A DNA stretch of 64,000 nucleotides from Altererythrobacter sp. B11. GTDB lineage: Bacteria; Pseudomonadota; Alphaproteobacteria; Sphingomonadales; Sphingomonadaceae. Below, piece after piece: positions 1 through 7,059 of the stretch; position 1 is the first letter of the stretch; every line of letters starts with the position of its first letter. The stretch covers positions 2,145,001-2,209,000 of the forward strand of contig NZ_AP018498.1 in assembly GCF_003569745.1 (NCBI RefSeq). The letters are read 5' to 3'. The position numbers and the translations under genes are program-made. The notes under the pieces were generated by a model. That model was not told the origin of the DNA. It saw only the letters and a list, made by a program, of their open reading frames with translations, and did not search any database.

Positions 1-179
1 CCAGCGATGGCGATGGCGAAACCGGCGGCGCCGTGATCGAGGCACGCGTCCTGGTTGATCATGGCGGCTATCACGCGAACACTATCGCCCTGTTGACTGA
101 GGCGGAGGCGCAGATCTGTGGCGACTGGGCTGACACCCACCCTGCCGCCGTCGCCTATGCGAAGTCGCTGGGCGCGTAG
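1..179 (+). CDS. Phage structural-region protein, C-terminal fragment
   Basis: The reading frame is open from the window edge (first full codon at base 3) to a TAG at 177-179, giving the last 58 residues of a protein whose start lies to the left. The visible end contains a DTHPAAVAYAKSLGA tail, which I have seen in small hypothetical proteins between the major capsid and connector genes of HK97-type prophages. It lies 11 bp ahead of the connector gene in the same direction, so it is probably part of the same late operon. The function is unknown; the phage assignment comes mainly from context. Confidence 0.55.
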   Translation, partial: SDGDGETGGAVIEARVLVDHGGYHANTIALLTEAEAQICGDWADTHPAAVAYAKSLGA

Positions 180-190
180 GCGAAGCAATC

Positions 191-517
191 ATGGAGCCCG
201 TGTCGCTCGAGGACATCAAGCACCATCTCGTGCTCGACCCTGAGGACACCAGCGAGGACGCCTATCTTTCGTCGCTGCTCGTGGCGGCGCGGAGATCATG
301 CGAGCTGCGGATCCGGAGGGCGATCGCCAGCGAAGACGATACGCCTGGGCTGGATGAAGGCGAGCAGGACATGGTCCGGCACGCCATCCGCCTGATCGTC
401 GGCCATTGGTACGCCAATCGTGAGGCGGTCTCTCCCGATGGGCGTGGCGCAGCGAGCGAGACGCCAATCGCCGTGAGCTGGCTGCTCGACCCGCTGCGCA
501 GTTTCTCGGACTGCTGA
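191..517 (+). CDS. Head-tail connector protein (gp6-like)
   Basis: A 108-residue acidic protein that resembles the phage gp6/YqbG-like head-tail connectors, which form a ring under the portal during head completion. It starts MEPVSLEDIKHHLVLD, the usual opening of the family (a short helix introduced by an L-x-E-x-K-x-H-L pattern), followed by helices rich in Glu and Arg and an AIRLIVGHWYANRE segment that is typical of the second helix. Its length fits the family (about 95 to 110). The head-closure gene starts 1 bp after its stop, the classic order in HK97-type phages. Confident as to family, from sequence pattern and order. Confidence 0.8.
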   Translation: MEPVSLEDIKHHLVLDPEDTSEDAYLSSLLVAARRSCELRIRRAIASEDDTPGLDEGEQDMVRHAIRLIVGHWYANREAVSPDGRGAASETPIAVSWLLDPLRSFSDC

Positions 518-518
518 G

Positions 519-875
519 GTGAGTGTTCGCCCGCTGCCTGCCGGAAGGCTCCGACACGAGATCGCCGTCAAGCGACAGATCCGACAGCCGGACGGCAAGG
601 GCGGCTACCTCACAGCCTGGACCACTGTCGCCACCATTCGAGCTGAAGTGACCGGCCTCGACGGCCGCGAGAGCGTGATGGAGAAGGTGATGGAGGGGGT
701 CTCGGTTTTCCTGTTCCGCGTCCGGTGGCGCAGGGGGCTTGAGATCCGGGCGAGCGACCAGGTGCGCTACGCGGGGCTGGATCTGAATGTCAAAGGCCCC
801 AGCGTTGACCCGGACGGCCGCCGCCGGCAGCTGACATTCATCGCCGAAACCGCCAGCGCGCAGGCGACTTCCTGA
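519..875 (+). CDS. Phage head closure / head-tail joining protein
   Basis: A 118-residue protein beginning at a GTG one base after the connector stop. The opening LPAGRLRHEIAVKRQIRQPD, then a W-T-x-V-A-T-I-x-A-E segment, matches the SPP1 gp16 / HK97 gp7-like head closure family, small beta-barrel proteins that plug the connector after DNA packaging. The family normally has L-R-x-R-I near the N terminus, then G-G-x-x-x-W; both are present here in the form LRHEI and GGYLTAW. The stop overlaps the start of the next gene (ATG at 875), consistent with translational coupling. Confidence 0.8.
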   Translation: MSVRPLPAGRLRHEIAVKRQIRQPDGKGGYLTAWTTVATIRAEVTGLDGRESVMEKVMEGVSVFLFRVRWRRGLEIRASDQVRYAGLDLNVKGPSVDPDGRRRQLTFIAETASAQATS

Positions 876-1360
876 TGGCGAGGGGTTTTGCTGAGGCAAT
901 CGACCTCGTCGAGCGACTGCCCGAGGAGGAGCGCGGACGGCTCGGCTATCTGCTGGCGGAATTCGCGGTCGAGATCTCCGCTGCGCAGAAGTCGGCGCTG
1001 TCCTCGCAGACCCACGGCACCGGCTATCTAGGGCAGGGCCTCGATGCCGAAGTCATGCTGGACCAGCTGCGCATGCGCGCCGGCCTGCTGTCGCTGCGGA
1101 AGGGGCGGAACAGCCGCTATTACGGGCGCTTCGTGGAATATGGCCGGCGGGCGCAGAATGTCCGCGTGATCCGCGGGACGAGCGCCAGCAAGCGATCCGC
1201 AACGAGCCGCCGGCGGCGCGCTGCGGGGCGCGCGCTGCGCAAACCTTATACGCTGCACGTGAAGGCGATGCCGGCGCGGCCGTTCGTCTATCTGCCCGAT
1301 ACCGAGGCGCGCATCGATCGGCGCCTCGCGCAATTCTGGAGCGAGGCTCTCCCGACATGA
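875..1360 (+). CDS. HK97 gp10-like neck / tail completion protein
   Basis: A 161-residue protein sharing its first base with the previous stop. It lies between head closure and a DUF3168-like gene, the position of HK97 gp10-type proteins that act at the head-tail junction. The middle contains a basic stretch (SKRSATSRRRRAAGRALRK, about residues 107-125) and the C-terminal part has the pattern MPARPFVYLPDTEARIDRRL. A C-terminal 'ARPFL-P' type motif is characteristic of gp10-family proteins. The N-terminal 60 residues are more variable. Family call from motif plus order. Confidence 0.7.
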   Translation: MARGFAEAIDLVERLPEEERGRLGYLLAEFAVEISAAQKSALSSQTHGTGYLGQGLDAEVMLDQLRMRAGLLSLRKGRNSRYYGRFVEYGRRAQNVRVIRGTSASKRSATSRRRRAAGRALRKPYTLHVKAMPARPFVYLPDTEARIDRRLAQFWSEALPT

Positions 1361-1761
1361 TCGTCGACCTGGTGGCGGCTGCCCAAGCCGCGGTGTTCGC
1401 GAAGCTCGACGGCGACGCGGCGCTGAAAGCGCTGTGCGCCGTCTGCGACCATGTGCCGCAGGACACCAGTCCGCCGATCACGCGCGTCGGCAAGATCGAG
1501 AGCGATCCGATCGGGGGGAAGGGCGAGCAGCTCGAGCAGATCACCGTAGATGTCGAAACCGTCTACCGCGGTGAATCGCGCGCCGAGCTGCTGGCCATGA
1601 TGTTTGCCGCGCGACAGGCGCTCGACGGGCAAACCCTCCAATACGCCGGCGTCACCTTCGATCTGCCCGAATGGCTTGGCGGAGTGACCGATGGCCCCGC
1701 GCGCGACGGCGTCACCTACGCCGGCATCCAGACCTTTTCAGTGAACGCAGAGCCGGCCTGA
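1357..1761 (+). CDS. Tail completion protein (DUF3168-like)
   Basis: A 134-residue protein that overlaps the previous gene by 4 bp (ATGA). It has the layout of DUF3168 tail-completion/terminator proteins: an N-terminal helix with VFAKLDGDAALKAL, then a PITRVGKIE strand, a VDVETVYRG strand, a helix around ELLAMMFAARQAL, and a final strand. In HK97-type phages this gene follows gp10 and precedes the major tail tube gene, as here. It would cap the growing tail and fix it to the head. Confidence 0.75.
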   Translation: MIVDLVAAAQAAVFAKLDGDAALKALCAVCDHVPQDTSPPITRVGKIESDPIGGKGEQLEQITVDVETVYRGESRAELLAMMFAARQALDGQTLQYAGVTFDLPEWLGGVTDGPARDGVTYAGIQTFSVNAEPA

Positions 1762-1780
1762 CGCCGGAAAGGAGACAGAC

Positions 1781-2206
1781 ATGGCAACCGAATTTGGCAA
1801 CACCTGGCGCATCAAGATCGGCGATGGGGAGGCTCCGGAAGAGTTCGAGCTGATCGGCGGGGAAGGCAGCTTCGAGTGGAATCGTCAGTCGAAAGAGATC
1901 GACACCGCTTCCAAGGATGACGGCAGCTATGCGCCGGTGGGATTCGGGCGCCAGACCATCACCATTCCGGTAAATGGAAAGCTGAGGCTTCCGGACGCTG
2001 GCCTCGAGCGGGTCGACGCCGTGGCCAAGACCCACCCTCATGAAGTGATGGCGCAGATCACCAAGGGGGCGATCGTCAAGTATCAGGGACTCGTCGCGAT
2101 CGGCAACTTCTCGACGGCCTTTCCCGATGACGAAGCTTGCACCTTCCGCTTCGACATGAAGGCGGCAGCTGTGCCGATCATCGATGACCTCGGAGCCACC
2201 ACGTGA
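1781..2206 (+). CDS. Major tail tube protein
   Basis: A 141-residue protein with a good ribosome site (GGAAAGGAGA upstream of the ATG). Its position after the tail completion gene and before the assembly chaperones, and its beta-rich pattern (TWRIKIGDG, FEWNRQSKEIDTASKDD, QTITIPVNGKL), fit the TP901-1-like major tail tube family. The IDTASKDDG segment corresponds to the family's typical loop after the second strand. It is expected to be the most abundant tail protein of the siphovirus virion. Confidence 0.75.
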   Translation: MATEFGNTWRIKIGDGEAPEEFELIGGEGSFEWNRQSKEIDTASKDDGSYAPVGFGRQTITIPVNGKLRLPDAGLERVDAVAKTHPHEVMAQITKGAIVKYQGLVAIGNFSTAFPDDEACTFRFDMKAAAVPIIDDLGATT

Positions 2207-2601
2207 GCGAGGCCAATCCCGATCGCGGGGAGCATGAGCTGCCCCTCGGCCGCAGGACTTATCTCCTGCGGCCGAGCTTCGCCGCCATCACGGCGATCGA
2301 GCGCAAGACCGAGCGTGCGTTGCCTGAACTCATCCGCATGGGCAATTCGGGCACGATGCCGCTGGCGATCGCCGGCATCGTCGCTGCCGAGCTGGTCAAG
2401 GCCGGCGCCGGTGATGACGATCTCACGCGCCGGGTGTCGGCGGCGAAGATGGGCGAGATGATCTTCGAACGCGGGATTGCGCCGGCCGTCGCACGCCTCA
2501 CGCTCTGCCTCCTCGATGCCGCAACCGGCGGGCGCGATGCGCAGGGGGAAGCGAAGGCGGTAGCGACACAGACGGACGAGGACGACGCTACCGCCGAATG
2601 A
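2203..2601 (+). CDS. Tail assembly chaperone, GTA gp11-like
   Basis: A 132-residue protein starting with GTG at 2203, overlapping the tail tube stop by 4 bp. The start reads RGEHELPLGRRTYLLRPSFAAI, matching the opening of gene transfer agent gp11-type proteins (a short strand, then a helix that includes AITAIERKTER). The C-terminal tail is acidic and disordered (QTDEDDATAE). In phages and GTAs this gene, together with a very small downstream one, chaperones the tape measure protein during tail assembly; both are present here. No slippery-frame fusion is needed, since the small gene has its own ATG. Confidence 0.7.
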   Translation: MSEANPDRGEHELPLGRRTYLLRPSFAAITAIERKTERALPELIRMGNSGTMPLAIAGIVAAELVKAGAGDDDLTRRVSAAKMGEMIFERGIAPAVARLTLCLLDAATGGRDAQGEAKAVATQTDEDDATAE

Positions 2602-2717
2602 TGGGCGTCGCGCTGGACGCCTTCCAATGGTCCGCAGACCAGTTCTGGCGGGCCACGCCGCATGAGTTCTGGGCGATGATCGACGCCCGCATCGAAGCCA
2701 ACAAACCGAGGATCTGA
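2598..2717 (+). CDS. Small tail assembly chaperone (TAC)
   Basis: A 39-residue gene overlapping the previous stop (ATGATG: the first ATG at 2598, stop TGA at 2715-2717). The product contains AFQWSADQFWRATPHEFWAM, which closely follows the FxWxPxxFWxxTPxE(F/L) pattern of the short phage tail assembly chaperones next to GTA gp11-like genes. It lies 10 bp ahead of the tape measure gene. Its small size makes it easy to miss, but codon structure, motif and position all support a real gene. Confidence 0.8.
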   Translation: MMGVALDAFQWSADQFWRATPHEFWAMIDARIEANKPRI

Positions 2718-2727
2718 GGAGGCAGGC

Positions 2728-5400
2728 ATGGCGCGAGCCCCGACCAAGTCGCTTGTCCTCGAGATATCGGGCGACGTCAGCAAGCTGAACGTCGCGCAGA
2801 AGGCGGCGCGGTCCGCGCTCCTCAGCATGAAGAACGATGCCGAGGGCCTCGAGGAAGCGTTCGACAAGGCCTGGGCCGGCCTTGGCGGCGATGCGGCGAC
2901 ACAGGCCCGCCAGGCCGAACGCGAGTGGAGCCGCATGTTCGCCTCGATCAAGCGCAATGCGCAGGCGATGGTGGCCGAGGGCAACAGCGGCAAGGCCTTG
3001 AAGCTGTTCGATGTCGGCGAAGCCGACGAGCAGGTGCGGGCGCTGACCACCCAAGCCGGGCTGCTTCGGCAGCAGGCCATCGCCCTCGATACGGCGGCAG
3101 CGGAGGGCGGCGAGTATGCCGTTCGGCAGCGCGAGATCGCCGCCGCGCTGATGGGCTCTGCCAAGGAAATGGAAGCGCAGGCACTGGCGATCGACCACAC
3201 CGCCTCAGCGCTGCGCGGCGTGGTCCCGCCGATCGAGCGCCTTGACGATGCGACGCAGGACGCGTCCCGCTCCAACGGCGCCTTCGCTGCGGGTATGCAA
3301 AACGTCGGCTTCCAGGCGAGTGACTTCGTCGTCCAGGTGAGCGGCGGCACCAGTGCCATGCGTGCCTTCGCGATGCAGGGCCCGCAGATGGTCCAGGCCT
3401 TGGCGCTGATGGGCATGGGCGCCGAGAACACCAACAGCCGATTCGGCCGGTTTGCCGGCTTCCTCGCTGGCCCTTGGGGCGCGGCGATTACGGTTGGCGT
3501 TTCGGTAGTGGGTCTCCTCGCGACGAGCCTACTCGAGCTCGATGATGCTGCTGAGGCGGCCGAGCTGGGCGCGGATGGCCTGGGGCAGGCGCAGGGCGTG
3601 TTGGGTCGGATGTTCGACCTCACGACCGGCAAGATCAAAGACCAGAACGAGATGCTGCGCATCAACGCGCTGCTGATGGCGCGGAACCTTGAGGCGGAAG
3701 CGCGAACAAAGCGCTCGAGCGCGCGGGATGTGCTCATCCGCGCCCAGGAGGGCGGGGCTGACGGCTTCTTCGAAGCGCAAACGGTCGGGATTGCGGGGCT
3801 TGAGCCCACTACTGGCGCGCGCAACGCGGCGGCCCTCAAGCAGCTGATGCAATCAATCGGCAGCGGACCCGGCCAGATTTCCCGCTCCGAGGCGATCAAG
3901 CGCGCGGAAGGCATGGACTTTGCCGGCACCCGCGTCACCCGGGACGAGTTCATTGGCGGGCTGCGGGACGCGCAATGGGCCAATGAGAACGACCGCATCG
4001 CGCGGCAAATCAGGCAATCCCTCGCCGATAACCAGCTTGCGCCAGGGCTCAGGCAGGACGCGAGCGACAGCAAGGATCGAGCGAAGAAGCGCGGGCCCAG
4101 TTCGGCCGAGATCGCAGGGCGGTTCGATGATCAGCTGCTCGGTTACACACAGCAGTCGCTCAACGCGATGCAGCAGCTGGCCGAGACGACCGAAGAGAAG
4201 GCGGAGCTCGAGCTTCGTTCGATCGAATGGACGCGTCGGCAGCGCCTCGCGGAGATCGATGCCGACGAGAACTACAGCGCCGCGCAGAAGGCCGAACTCA
4301 AGGCGGCCGCCGAGCGCCTCTCAGGATTCGAGCGCGATGTTGTCGAGGCACGCAAGCGGCAGCAGCTCATGGACGAGCAGCTGCAGGCCGACACGGAAGC
4401 GCTGCAGGGCAAATCATCCGTCCTGCGCCTTCAGGCCCAGCTGGCGACATCGTTGGCCGATCGCCGGCGCATCGCCGAGCAGATCCTCGATCTGGAGATG
4501 CAGGAGCGCAAGGCGGCCGCCGACCGGCTGCTGAACAGCGACAATGCCCAGGACCGCGCGCAGGGCCAGCGAATGCTCGACCAGATCGAGACGGAGCGAC
4601 CGGTGCGCGAGGAACAGATCCGGCGCGACAATCTCGATCCGGTGGAGCGCTATCTCGAAGGGTTGCGTCAGTCGGCCGAAGAGGCGGACGAGGCGCTGAA
4701 ACGGGTCCAAGCAAACGGGCTGCAGAACCTCGAGGACGGCCTGGTCGGCATCCTGAGCGGCACGGAGACCGTCAAAGGCGCCTTCAAGCGGATGGCGAAC
4801 CAGATCATCGCCGATCTGATCCGCATCCAGGTGCAGCGGATGATCCTCGGCTCGATCGGCGGCGGCTTGCTCGGCTTGCTCGGCGGCGGTGGCGGCCCCG
4901 CAAATCTGCTCGCCAGCACGGGCTTCGCCGAGGGTGGCGTGGTCGAGGGCTTTGCCGGCGGCGGTCGTGTGATCCGCGGCCCGGGGACCGGCACTTCCGA
5001 CAGCATCTTCGCGCTGGTCGACGGGCGGAAGCCGATTCTCGTCTCGAACGGGGAATCAATCCTCACCGCCGAGGCGACCAAGCGGTACTGGCCACTGATC
5101 GAAGCCATGAACGCCGGCACGCTGCCGGGCTTCGCCGCGGGTGGCATCGTCTCCCCGGCAATGCCGAGCCTGCCGCGCCTGCCGGCTGCAGGTGACCTGC
5201 GGCGCGAAGGGAGCAGCGCACAGGACCGCCTGCAGGTCGATGTGCGCGCGAAGGTGGAAGCCGGACCGATGCTGGACGCGCGCATCCAGGAGGTTTCGGT
5301 GCAGACCGTCGCCGGCGCCTCCGAGCCGCTGATCAGCGCGGCCGAGGGCCGCACCAGGCGCAATCTCGAGCGACCACGTTTGCCGGGCGGATACGCATGA
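2728..5400 (+). CDS. Tail tape measure protein
   Basis: An 890-residue protein with a strong ribosome site (GAGGAGGCAGGC before the ATG). It sets tail length and is ejected during DNA delivery. The N-terminal third is helical and coiled-coil-like. A hydrophobic segment at about residues 240-268 (GFLAGPWGAAITVGVSVVGL and following) is the usual membrane-active part. Long charged helices follow (about 440-660). The C terminus has glycine-rich FAEGGVVEGFAGGGRVIRG followed by FALVDGRKPILVSNGESILT, the well-known conserved tail of phage tape measure proteins. The stop overlaps the next gene (ATGA). Confidence 0.9.
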   Translation: MARAPTKSLVLEISGDVSKLNVAQKAARSALLSMKNDAEGLEEAFDKAWAGLGGDAATQARQAEREWSRMFASIKRNAQAMVAEGNSGKALKLFDVGEADEQVRALTTQAGLLRQQAIALDTAAAEGGEYAVRQREIAAALMGSAKEMEAQALAIDHTASALRGVVPPIERLDDATQDASRSNGAFAAGMQNVGFQASDFVVQVSGGTSAMRAFAMQGPQMVQALALMGMGAENTNSRFGRFAGFLAGPWGAAITVGVSVVGLLATSLLELDDAAEAAELGADGLGQAQGVLGRMFDLTTGKIKDQNEMLRINALLMARNLEAEARTKRSSARDVLIRAQEGGADGFFEAQTVGIAGLEPTTGARNAAALKQLMQSIGSGPGQISRSEAIKRAEGMDFAGTRVTRDEFIGGLRDAQWANENDRIARQIRQSLADNQLAPGLRQDASDSKDRAKKRGPSSAEIAGRFDDQLLGYTQQSLNAMQQLAETTEEKAELELRSIEWTRRQRLAEIDADENYSAAQKAELKAAAERLSGFERDVVEARKRQQLMDEQLQADTEALQGKSSVLRLQAQLATSLADRRRIAEQILDLEMQERKAAADRLLNSDNAQDRAQGQRMLDQIETERPVREEQIRRDNLDPVERYLEGLRQSAEEADEALKRVQANGLQNLEDGLVGILSGTETVKGAFKRMANQIIADLIRIQVQRMILGSIGGGLLGLLGGGGGPANLLASTGFAEGGVVEGFAGGGRVIRGPGTGTSDSIFALVDGRKPILVSNGESILTAEATKRYWPLIEAMNAGTLPGFAAGGIVSPAMPSLPRLPAAGDLRREGSSAQDRLQVDVRAKVEAGPMLDARIQEVSVQTVAGASEPLISAAEGRTRRNLERPRLPGGYA

Positions 5401-5990
5401 CGCTGATCACCATGCCGGCCAAGCCGGTGCCGGCGCGGATCGAGTGGACGATCAACCAGCCCACGCAGGTCAACCGCAGTGAGTTCACTTCGCGCCGGCG
5501 CGTCACCATCCTCCCCTTCGCGCCCAGGATCCGCGCGAAGGTCACGCTTCCCACGATTCTCGGCGAGGAGGGCGTGTTCGCCTGGCGCGCTTTCGCGGCG
5601 GACGTTGAAGGGCAGGCCAACAAGTTTCGGGTGATCGCCTGCGAGCGAGATCAGATTACCGGCATTGCTCCGGTGATCAACGGGGCGGGGCAAGGCGGTC
5701 GCAGCCTGCAGACAGCGGGCTGGGGCGCGGCCGGGCTGAAGCTGAAGCGTGGCCAGTTCGTGACGATCGGCGATCAGCTTCTGATCCTGATGCAGGACGT
5801 CGTGTCCGCCGGCGACGGCACAGCCGAGATCCAGTTCAAGCCGCATATCCGCGTCGTGCCGCCCAACGGTGCGGTGCTGGCGGTGACGCGGCCTTATGCC
5901 GTCATGTCGATGACCAGCGACGACACGGGCTGGGTGGCCGATGTTGGCCAGGAATATGCCGTGTCCTTTGAATGCGAGGAGAGCTTCTGA
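5397..5990 (+). CDS. Distal tail-type protein (GTA gp12 position)
   Basis: A 197-residue protein overlapping the tape measure stop by 4 bp. It lies in the position of the distal tail protein (GTA gp12/DUF2460) directly after the tape measure gene. I do not see a diagnostic DUF2460 motif, so the name rests on synteny. The sequence is beta-rich with basic strands (FTSRRRVTILPFAPRIRAKV) and two hydrophobic strand pairs near the C terminus. Such proteins form the ring joining the tail tube to the tip. Confidence 0.5.
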   Translation: MTLITMPAKPVPARIEWTINQPTQVNRSEFTSRRRVTILPFAPRIRAKVTLPTILGEEGVFAWRAFAADVEGQANKFRVIACERDQITGIAPVINGAGQGGRSLQTAGWGAAGLKLKRGQFVTIGDQLLILMQDVVSAGDGTAEIQFKPHIRVVPPNGAVLAVTRPYAVMSMTSDDTGWVADVGQEYAVSFECEESF

Positions 5991-6577
5991 TGGCCTCGCA
6001 GCCCGATGCAGCTGCTATCGCGGCGCTAGGCGCGGATAGGCGCCGCCCGGTGAGCTTCGTTTACATGGATCTCGCGCATGAGCAGCTCCGTGTTACCAAT
6101 GCGCCATATTCGATGGAGTTCGCCGGCACGGGCGACGAGGATCTCGATGGTCACTTGTTCGACGCGGTCGATGCGCGCTTCGTATCGGTTTCACCGATCA
6201 AGGTCGCCCTCGACGGCACCGACACGGTGACGCTGCGCCTGTCCGGACTTGCCGGGGTGGACGACGAGCTGATGACCGAAATCGGCAACAAGGCCAATTT
6301 TCAGGGACGCGACTGCCGGATCTGGCAGGCCATGCTCGATCCCGACAACTTCGCGCGGATCGGCGCGATCTGGACGTTGATGACGGGGTATATGAATGTC
6401 CCGAAGATCCTCGGCGACCAGCAAAGCCAGATCATCGAGCTCGAGGTGGAGAGCTACCTCGGTTTCATGAAGCGCGCCTCGGGCCGCACCTACCTCGAGC
6501 AGCAGAATTTCGACCCGGGCGATCGCTCAGGCGAACTCGCGATCGCCATCGCCAACGGCGCAGGCAACAGGAGCTGA
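5990..6577 (+). CDS. Tail hub-type protein (DUF2163-like, GTA gp13 position)
   Basis: A 195-residue protein. The ATG at 5990 overlaps the previous stop and has a GAGGAG ribosome site; an in-frame upstream ATG at 5972 is less likely. It occupies the hub (gp13) position. The C-terminal pattern ESYLGFMKRASGRTYLEQQN resembles the end of hub/DUF2163 proteins, in which a strand is followed by an S-G-R-x-Y-x-x-Q element. The middle contains LDGTDTVTLRLSGLAGVD, a beta-sandwich-like stretch. Family assignment is moderate and leans on order plus the C-terminal motif. Confidence 0.5.
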   Translation: MASQPDAAAIAALGADRRRPVSFVYMDLAHEQLRVTNAPYSMEFAGTGDEDLDGHLFDAVDARFVSVSPIKVALDGTDTVTLRLSGLAGVDDELMTEIGNKANFQGRDCRIWQAMLDPDNFARIGAIWTLMTGYMNVPKILGDQQSQIIELEVESYLGFMKRASGRTYLEQQNFDPGDRSGELAIAIANGAGNRS

Positions 6578-6579
6578 GC

Positions 6580-7059
6580 TTGACCGAAAACGTCTCGCCC
6601 GTCCTGGCCGCGGCCGGGATGCATCGCTTGCCCGATTGGGAGCTGCGACTAGCGGCCTATCTCGAGCCGCTGCGCCTGCAGGCCTTCGAATGGGGGCGGC
6701 ACGATTGCTGCACCTTCGCGGCCGGCGCAGTGGAAGCGATGACGGGCATCGACCCGATGCCCGAGTTCCGTGGGCATTATCGTACGGCGCTGGGCTCTGT
6801 CCGAGCGCTGCGGCGCTACGGCGCCGGCACGCTGGTGGCCACGCTCGACGCCAAGTTCGAGCGGGTCGGAGCTGCTCTCGCGCATCGCGGCGATATCGTG
6901 ATGCTGCACAATGTCGCGCTCGATCGGCGCGAAGGGCTGCTCGGGATCTGCCTCGGCGCGAGCGCCGTCGCGGTCGGAGTCGAGGGGGAGCGGGAAGGGC
7001 TGGTGTCCTTCGGGCGTTCGGAATGGGCGCACCCGTTCACTTGGCGGGTGCCCTACTGA
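6580..7059 (+). CDS. NlpC/P60-like phage tail peptidase (GTA gp14-like)
   Basis: A 159-residue protein starting with TTG at 6580, which has an AGGAG six bases upstream; an internal ATG at 6619 is the alternative. It contains FEWGRHDCCTFAAGAVEAMTG (about residues 41-61 from the TTG), the G-x-x-D-C-x-x-F/L pattern that holds the catalytic cysteine of NlpC/P60-type peptidases. A later AHRGDIVMLH segment matches the strand following the second catalytic position. In GTAs and related siphoviruses such a peptidase is part of the tail tip and opens peptidoglycan during infection. The stop overlaps the tip protein start. Confidence 0.75.
   Translation: MTENVSPVLAAAGMHRLPDWELRLAAYLEPLRLQAFEWGRHDCCTFAAGAVEAMTGIDPMPEFRGHYRTALGSVRALRRYGAGTLVATLDAKFERVGAALAHRGDIVMLHNVALDRREGLLGICLGASAVAVGVEGEREGLVSFGRSEWAHPFTWRVPY

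Noticed and set aside
2203-2717. Programmed frameshift between the two tail assembly chaperone genes, as in lambda G/GT
   Set aside because: No slippery run is visible at the junction, and the small gene has its own overlapping ATG and a recognisable motif from its start.
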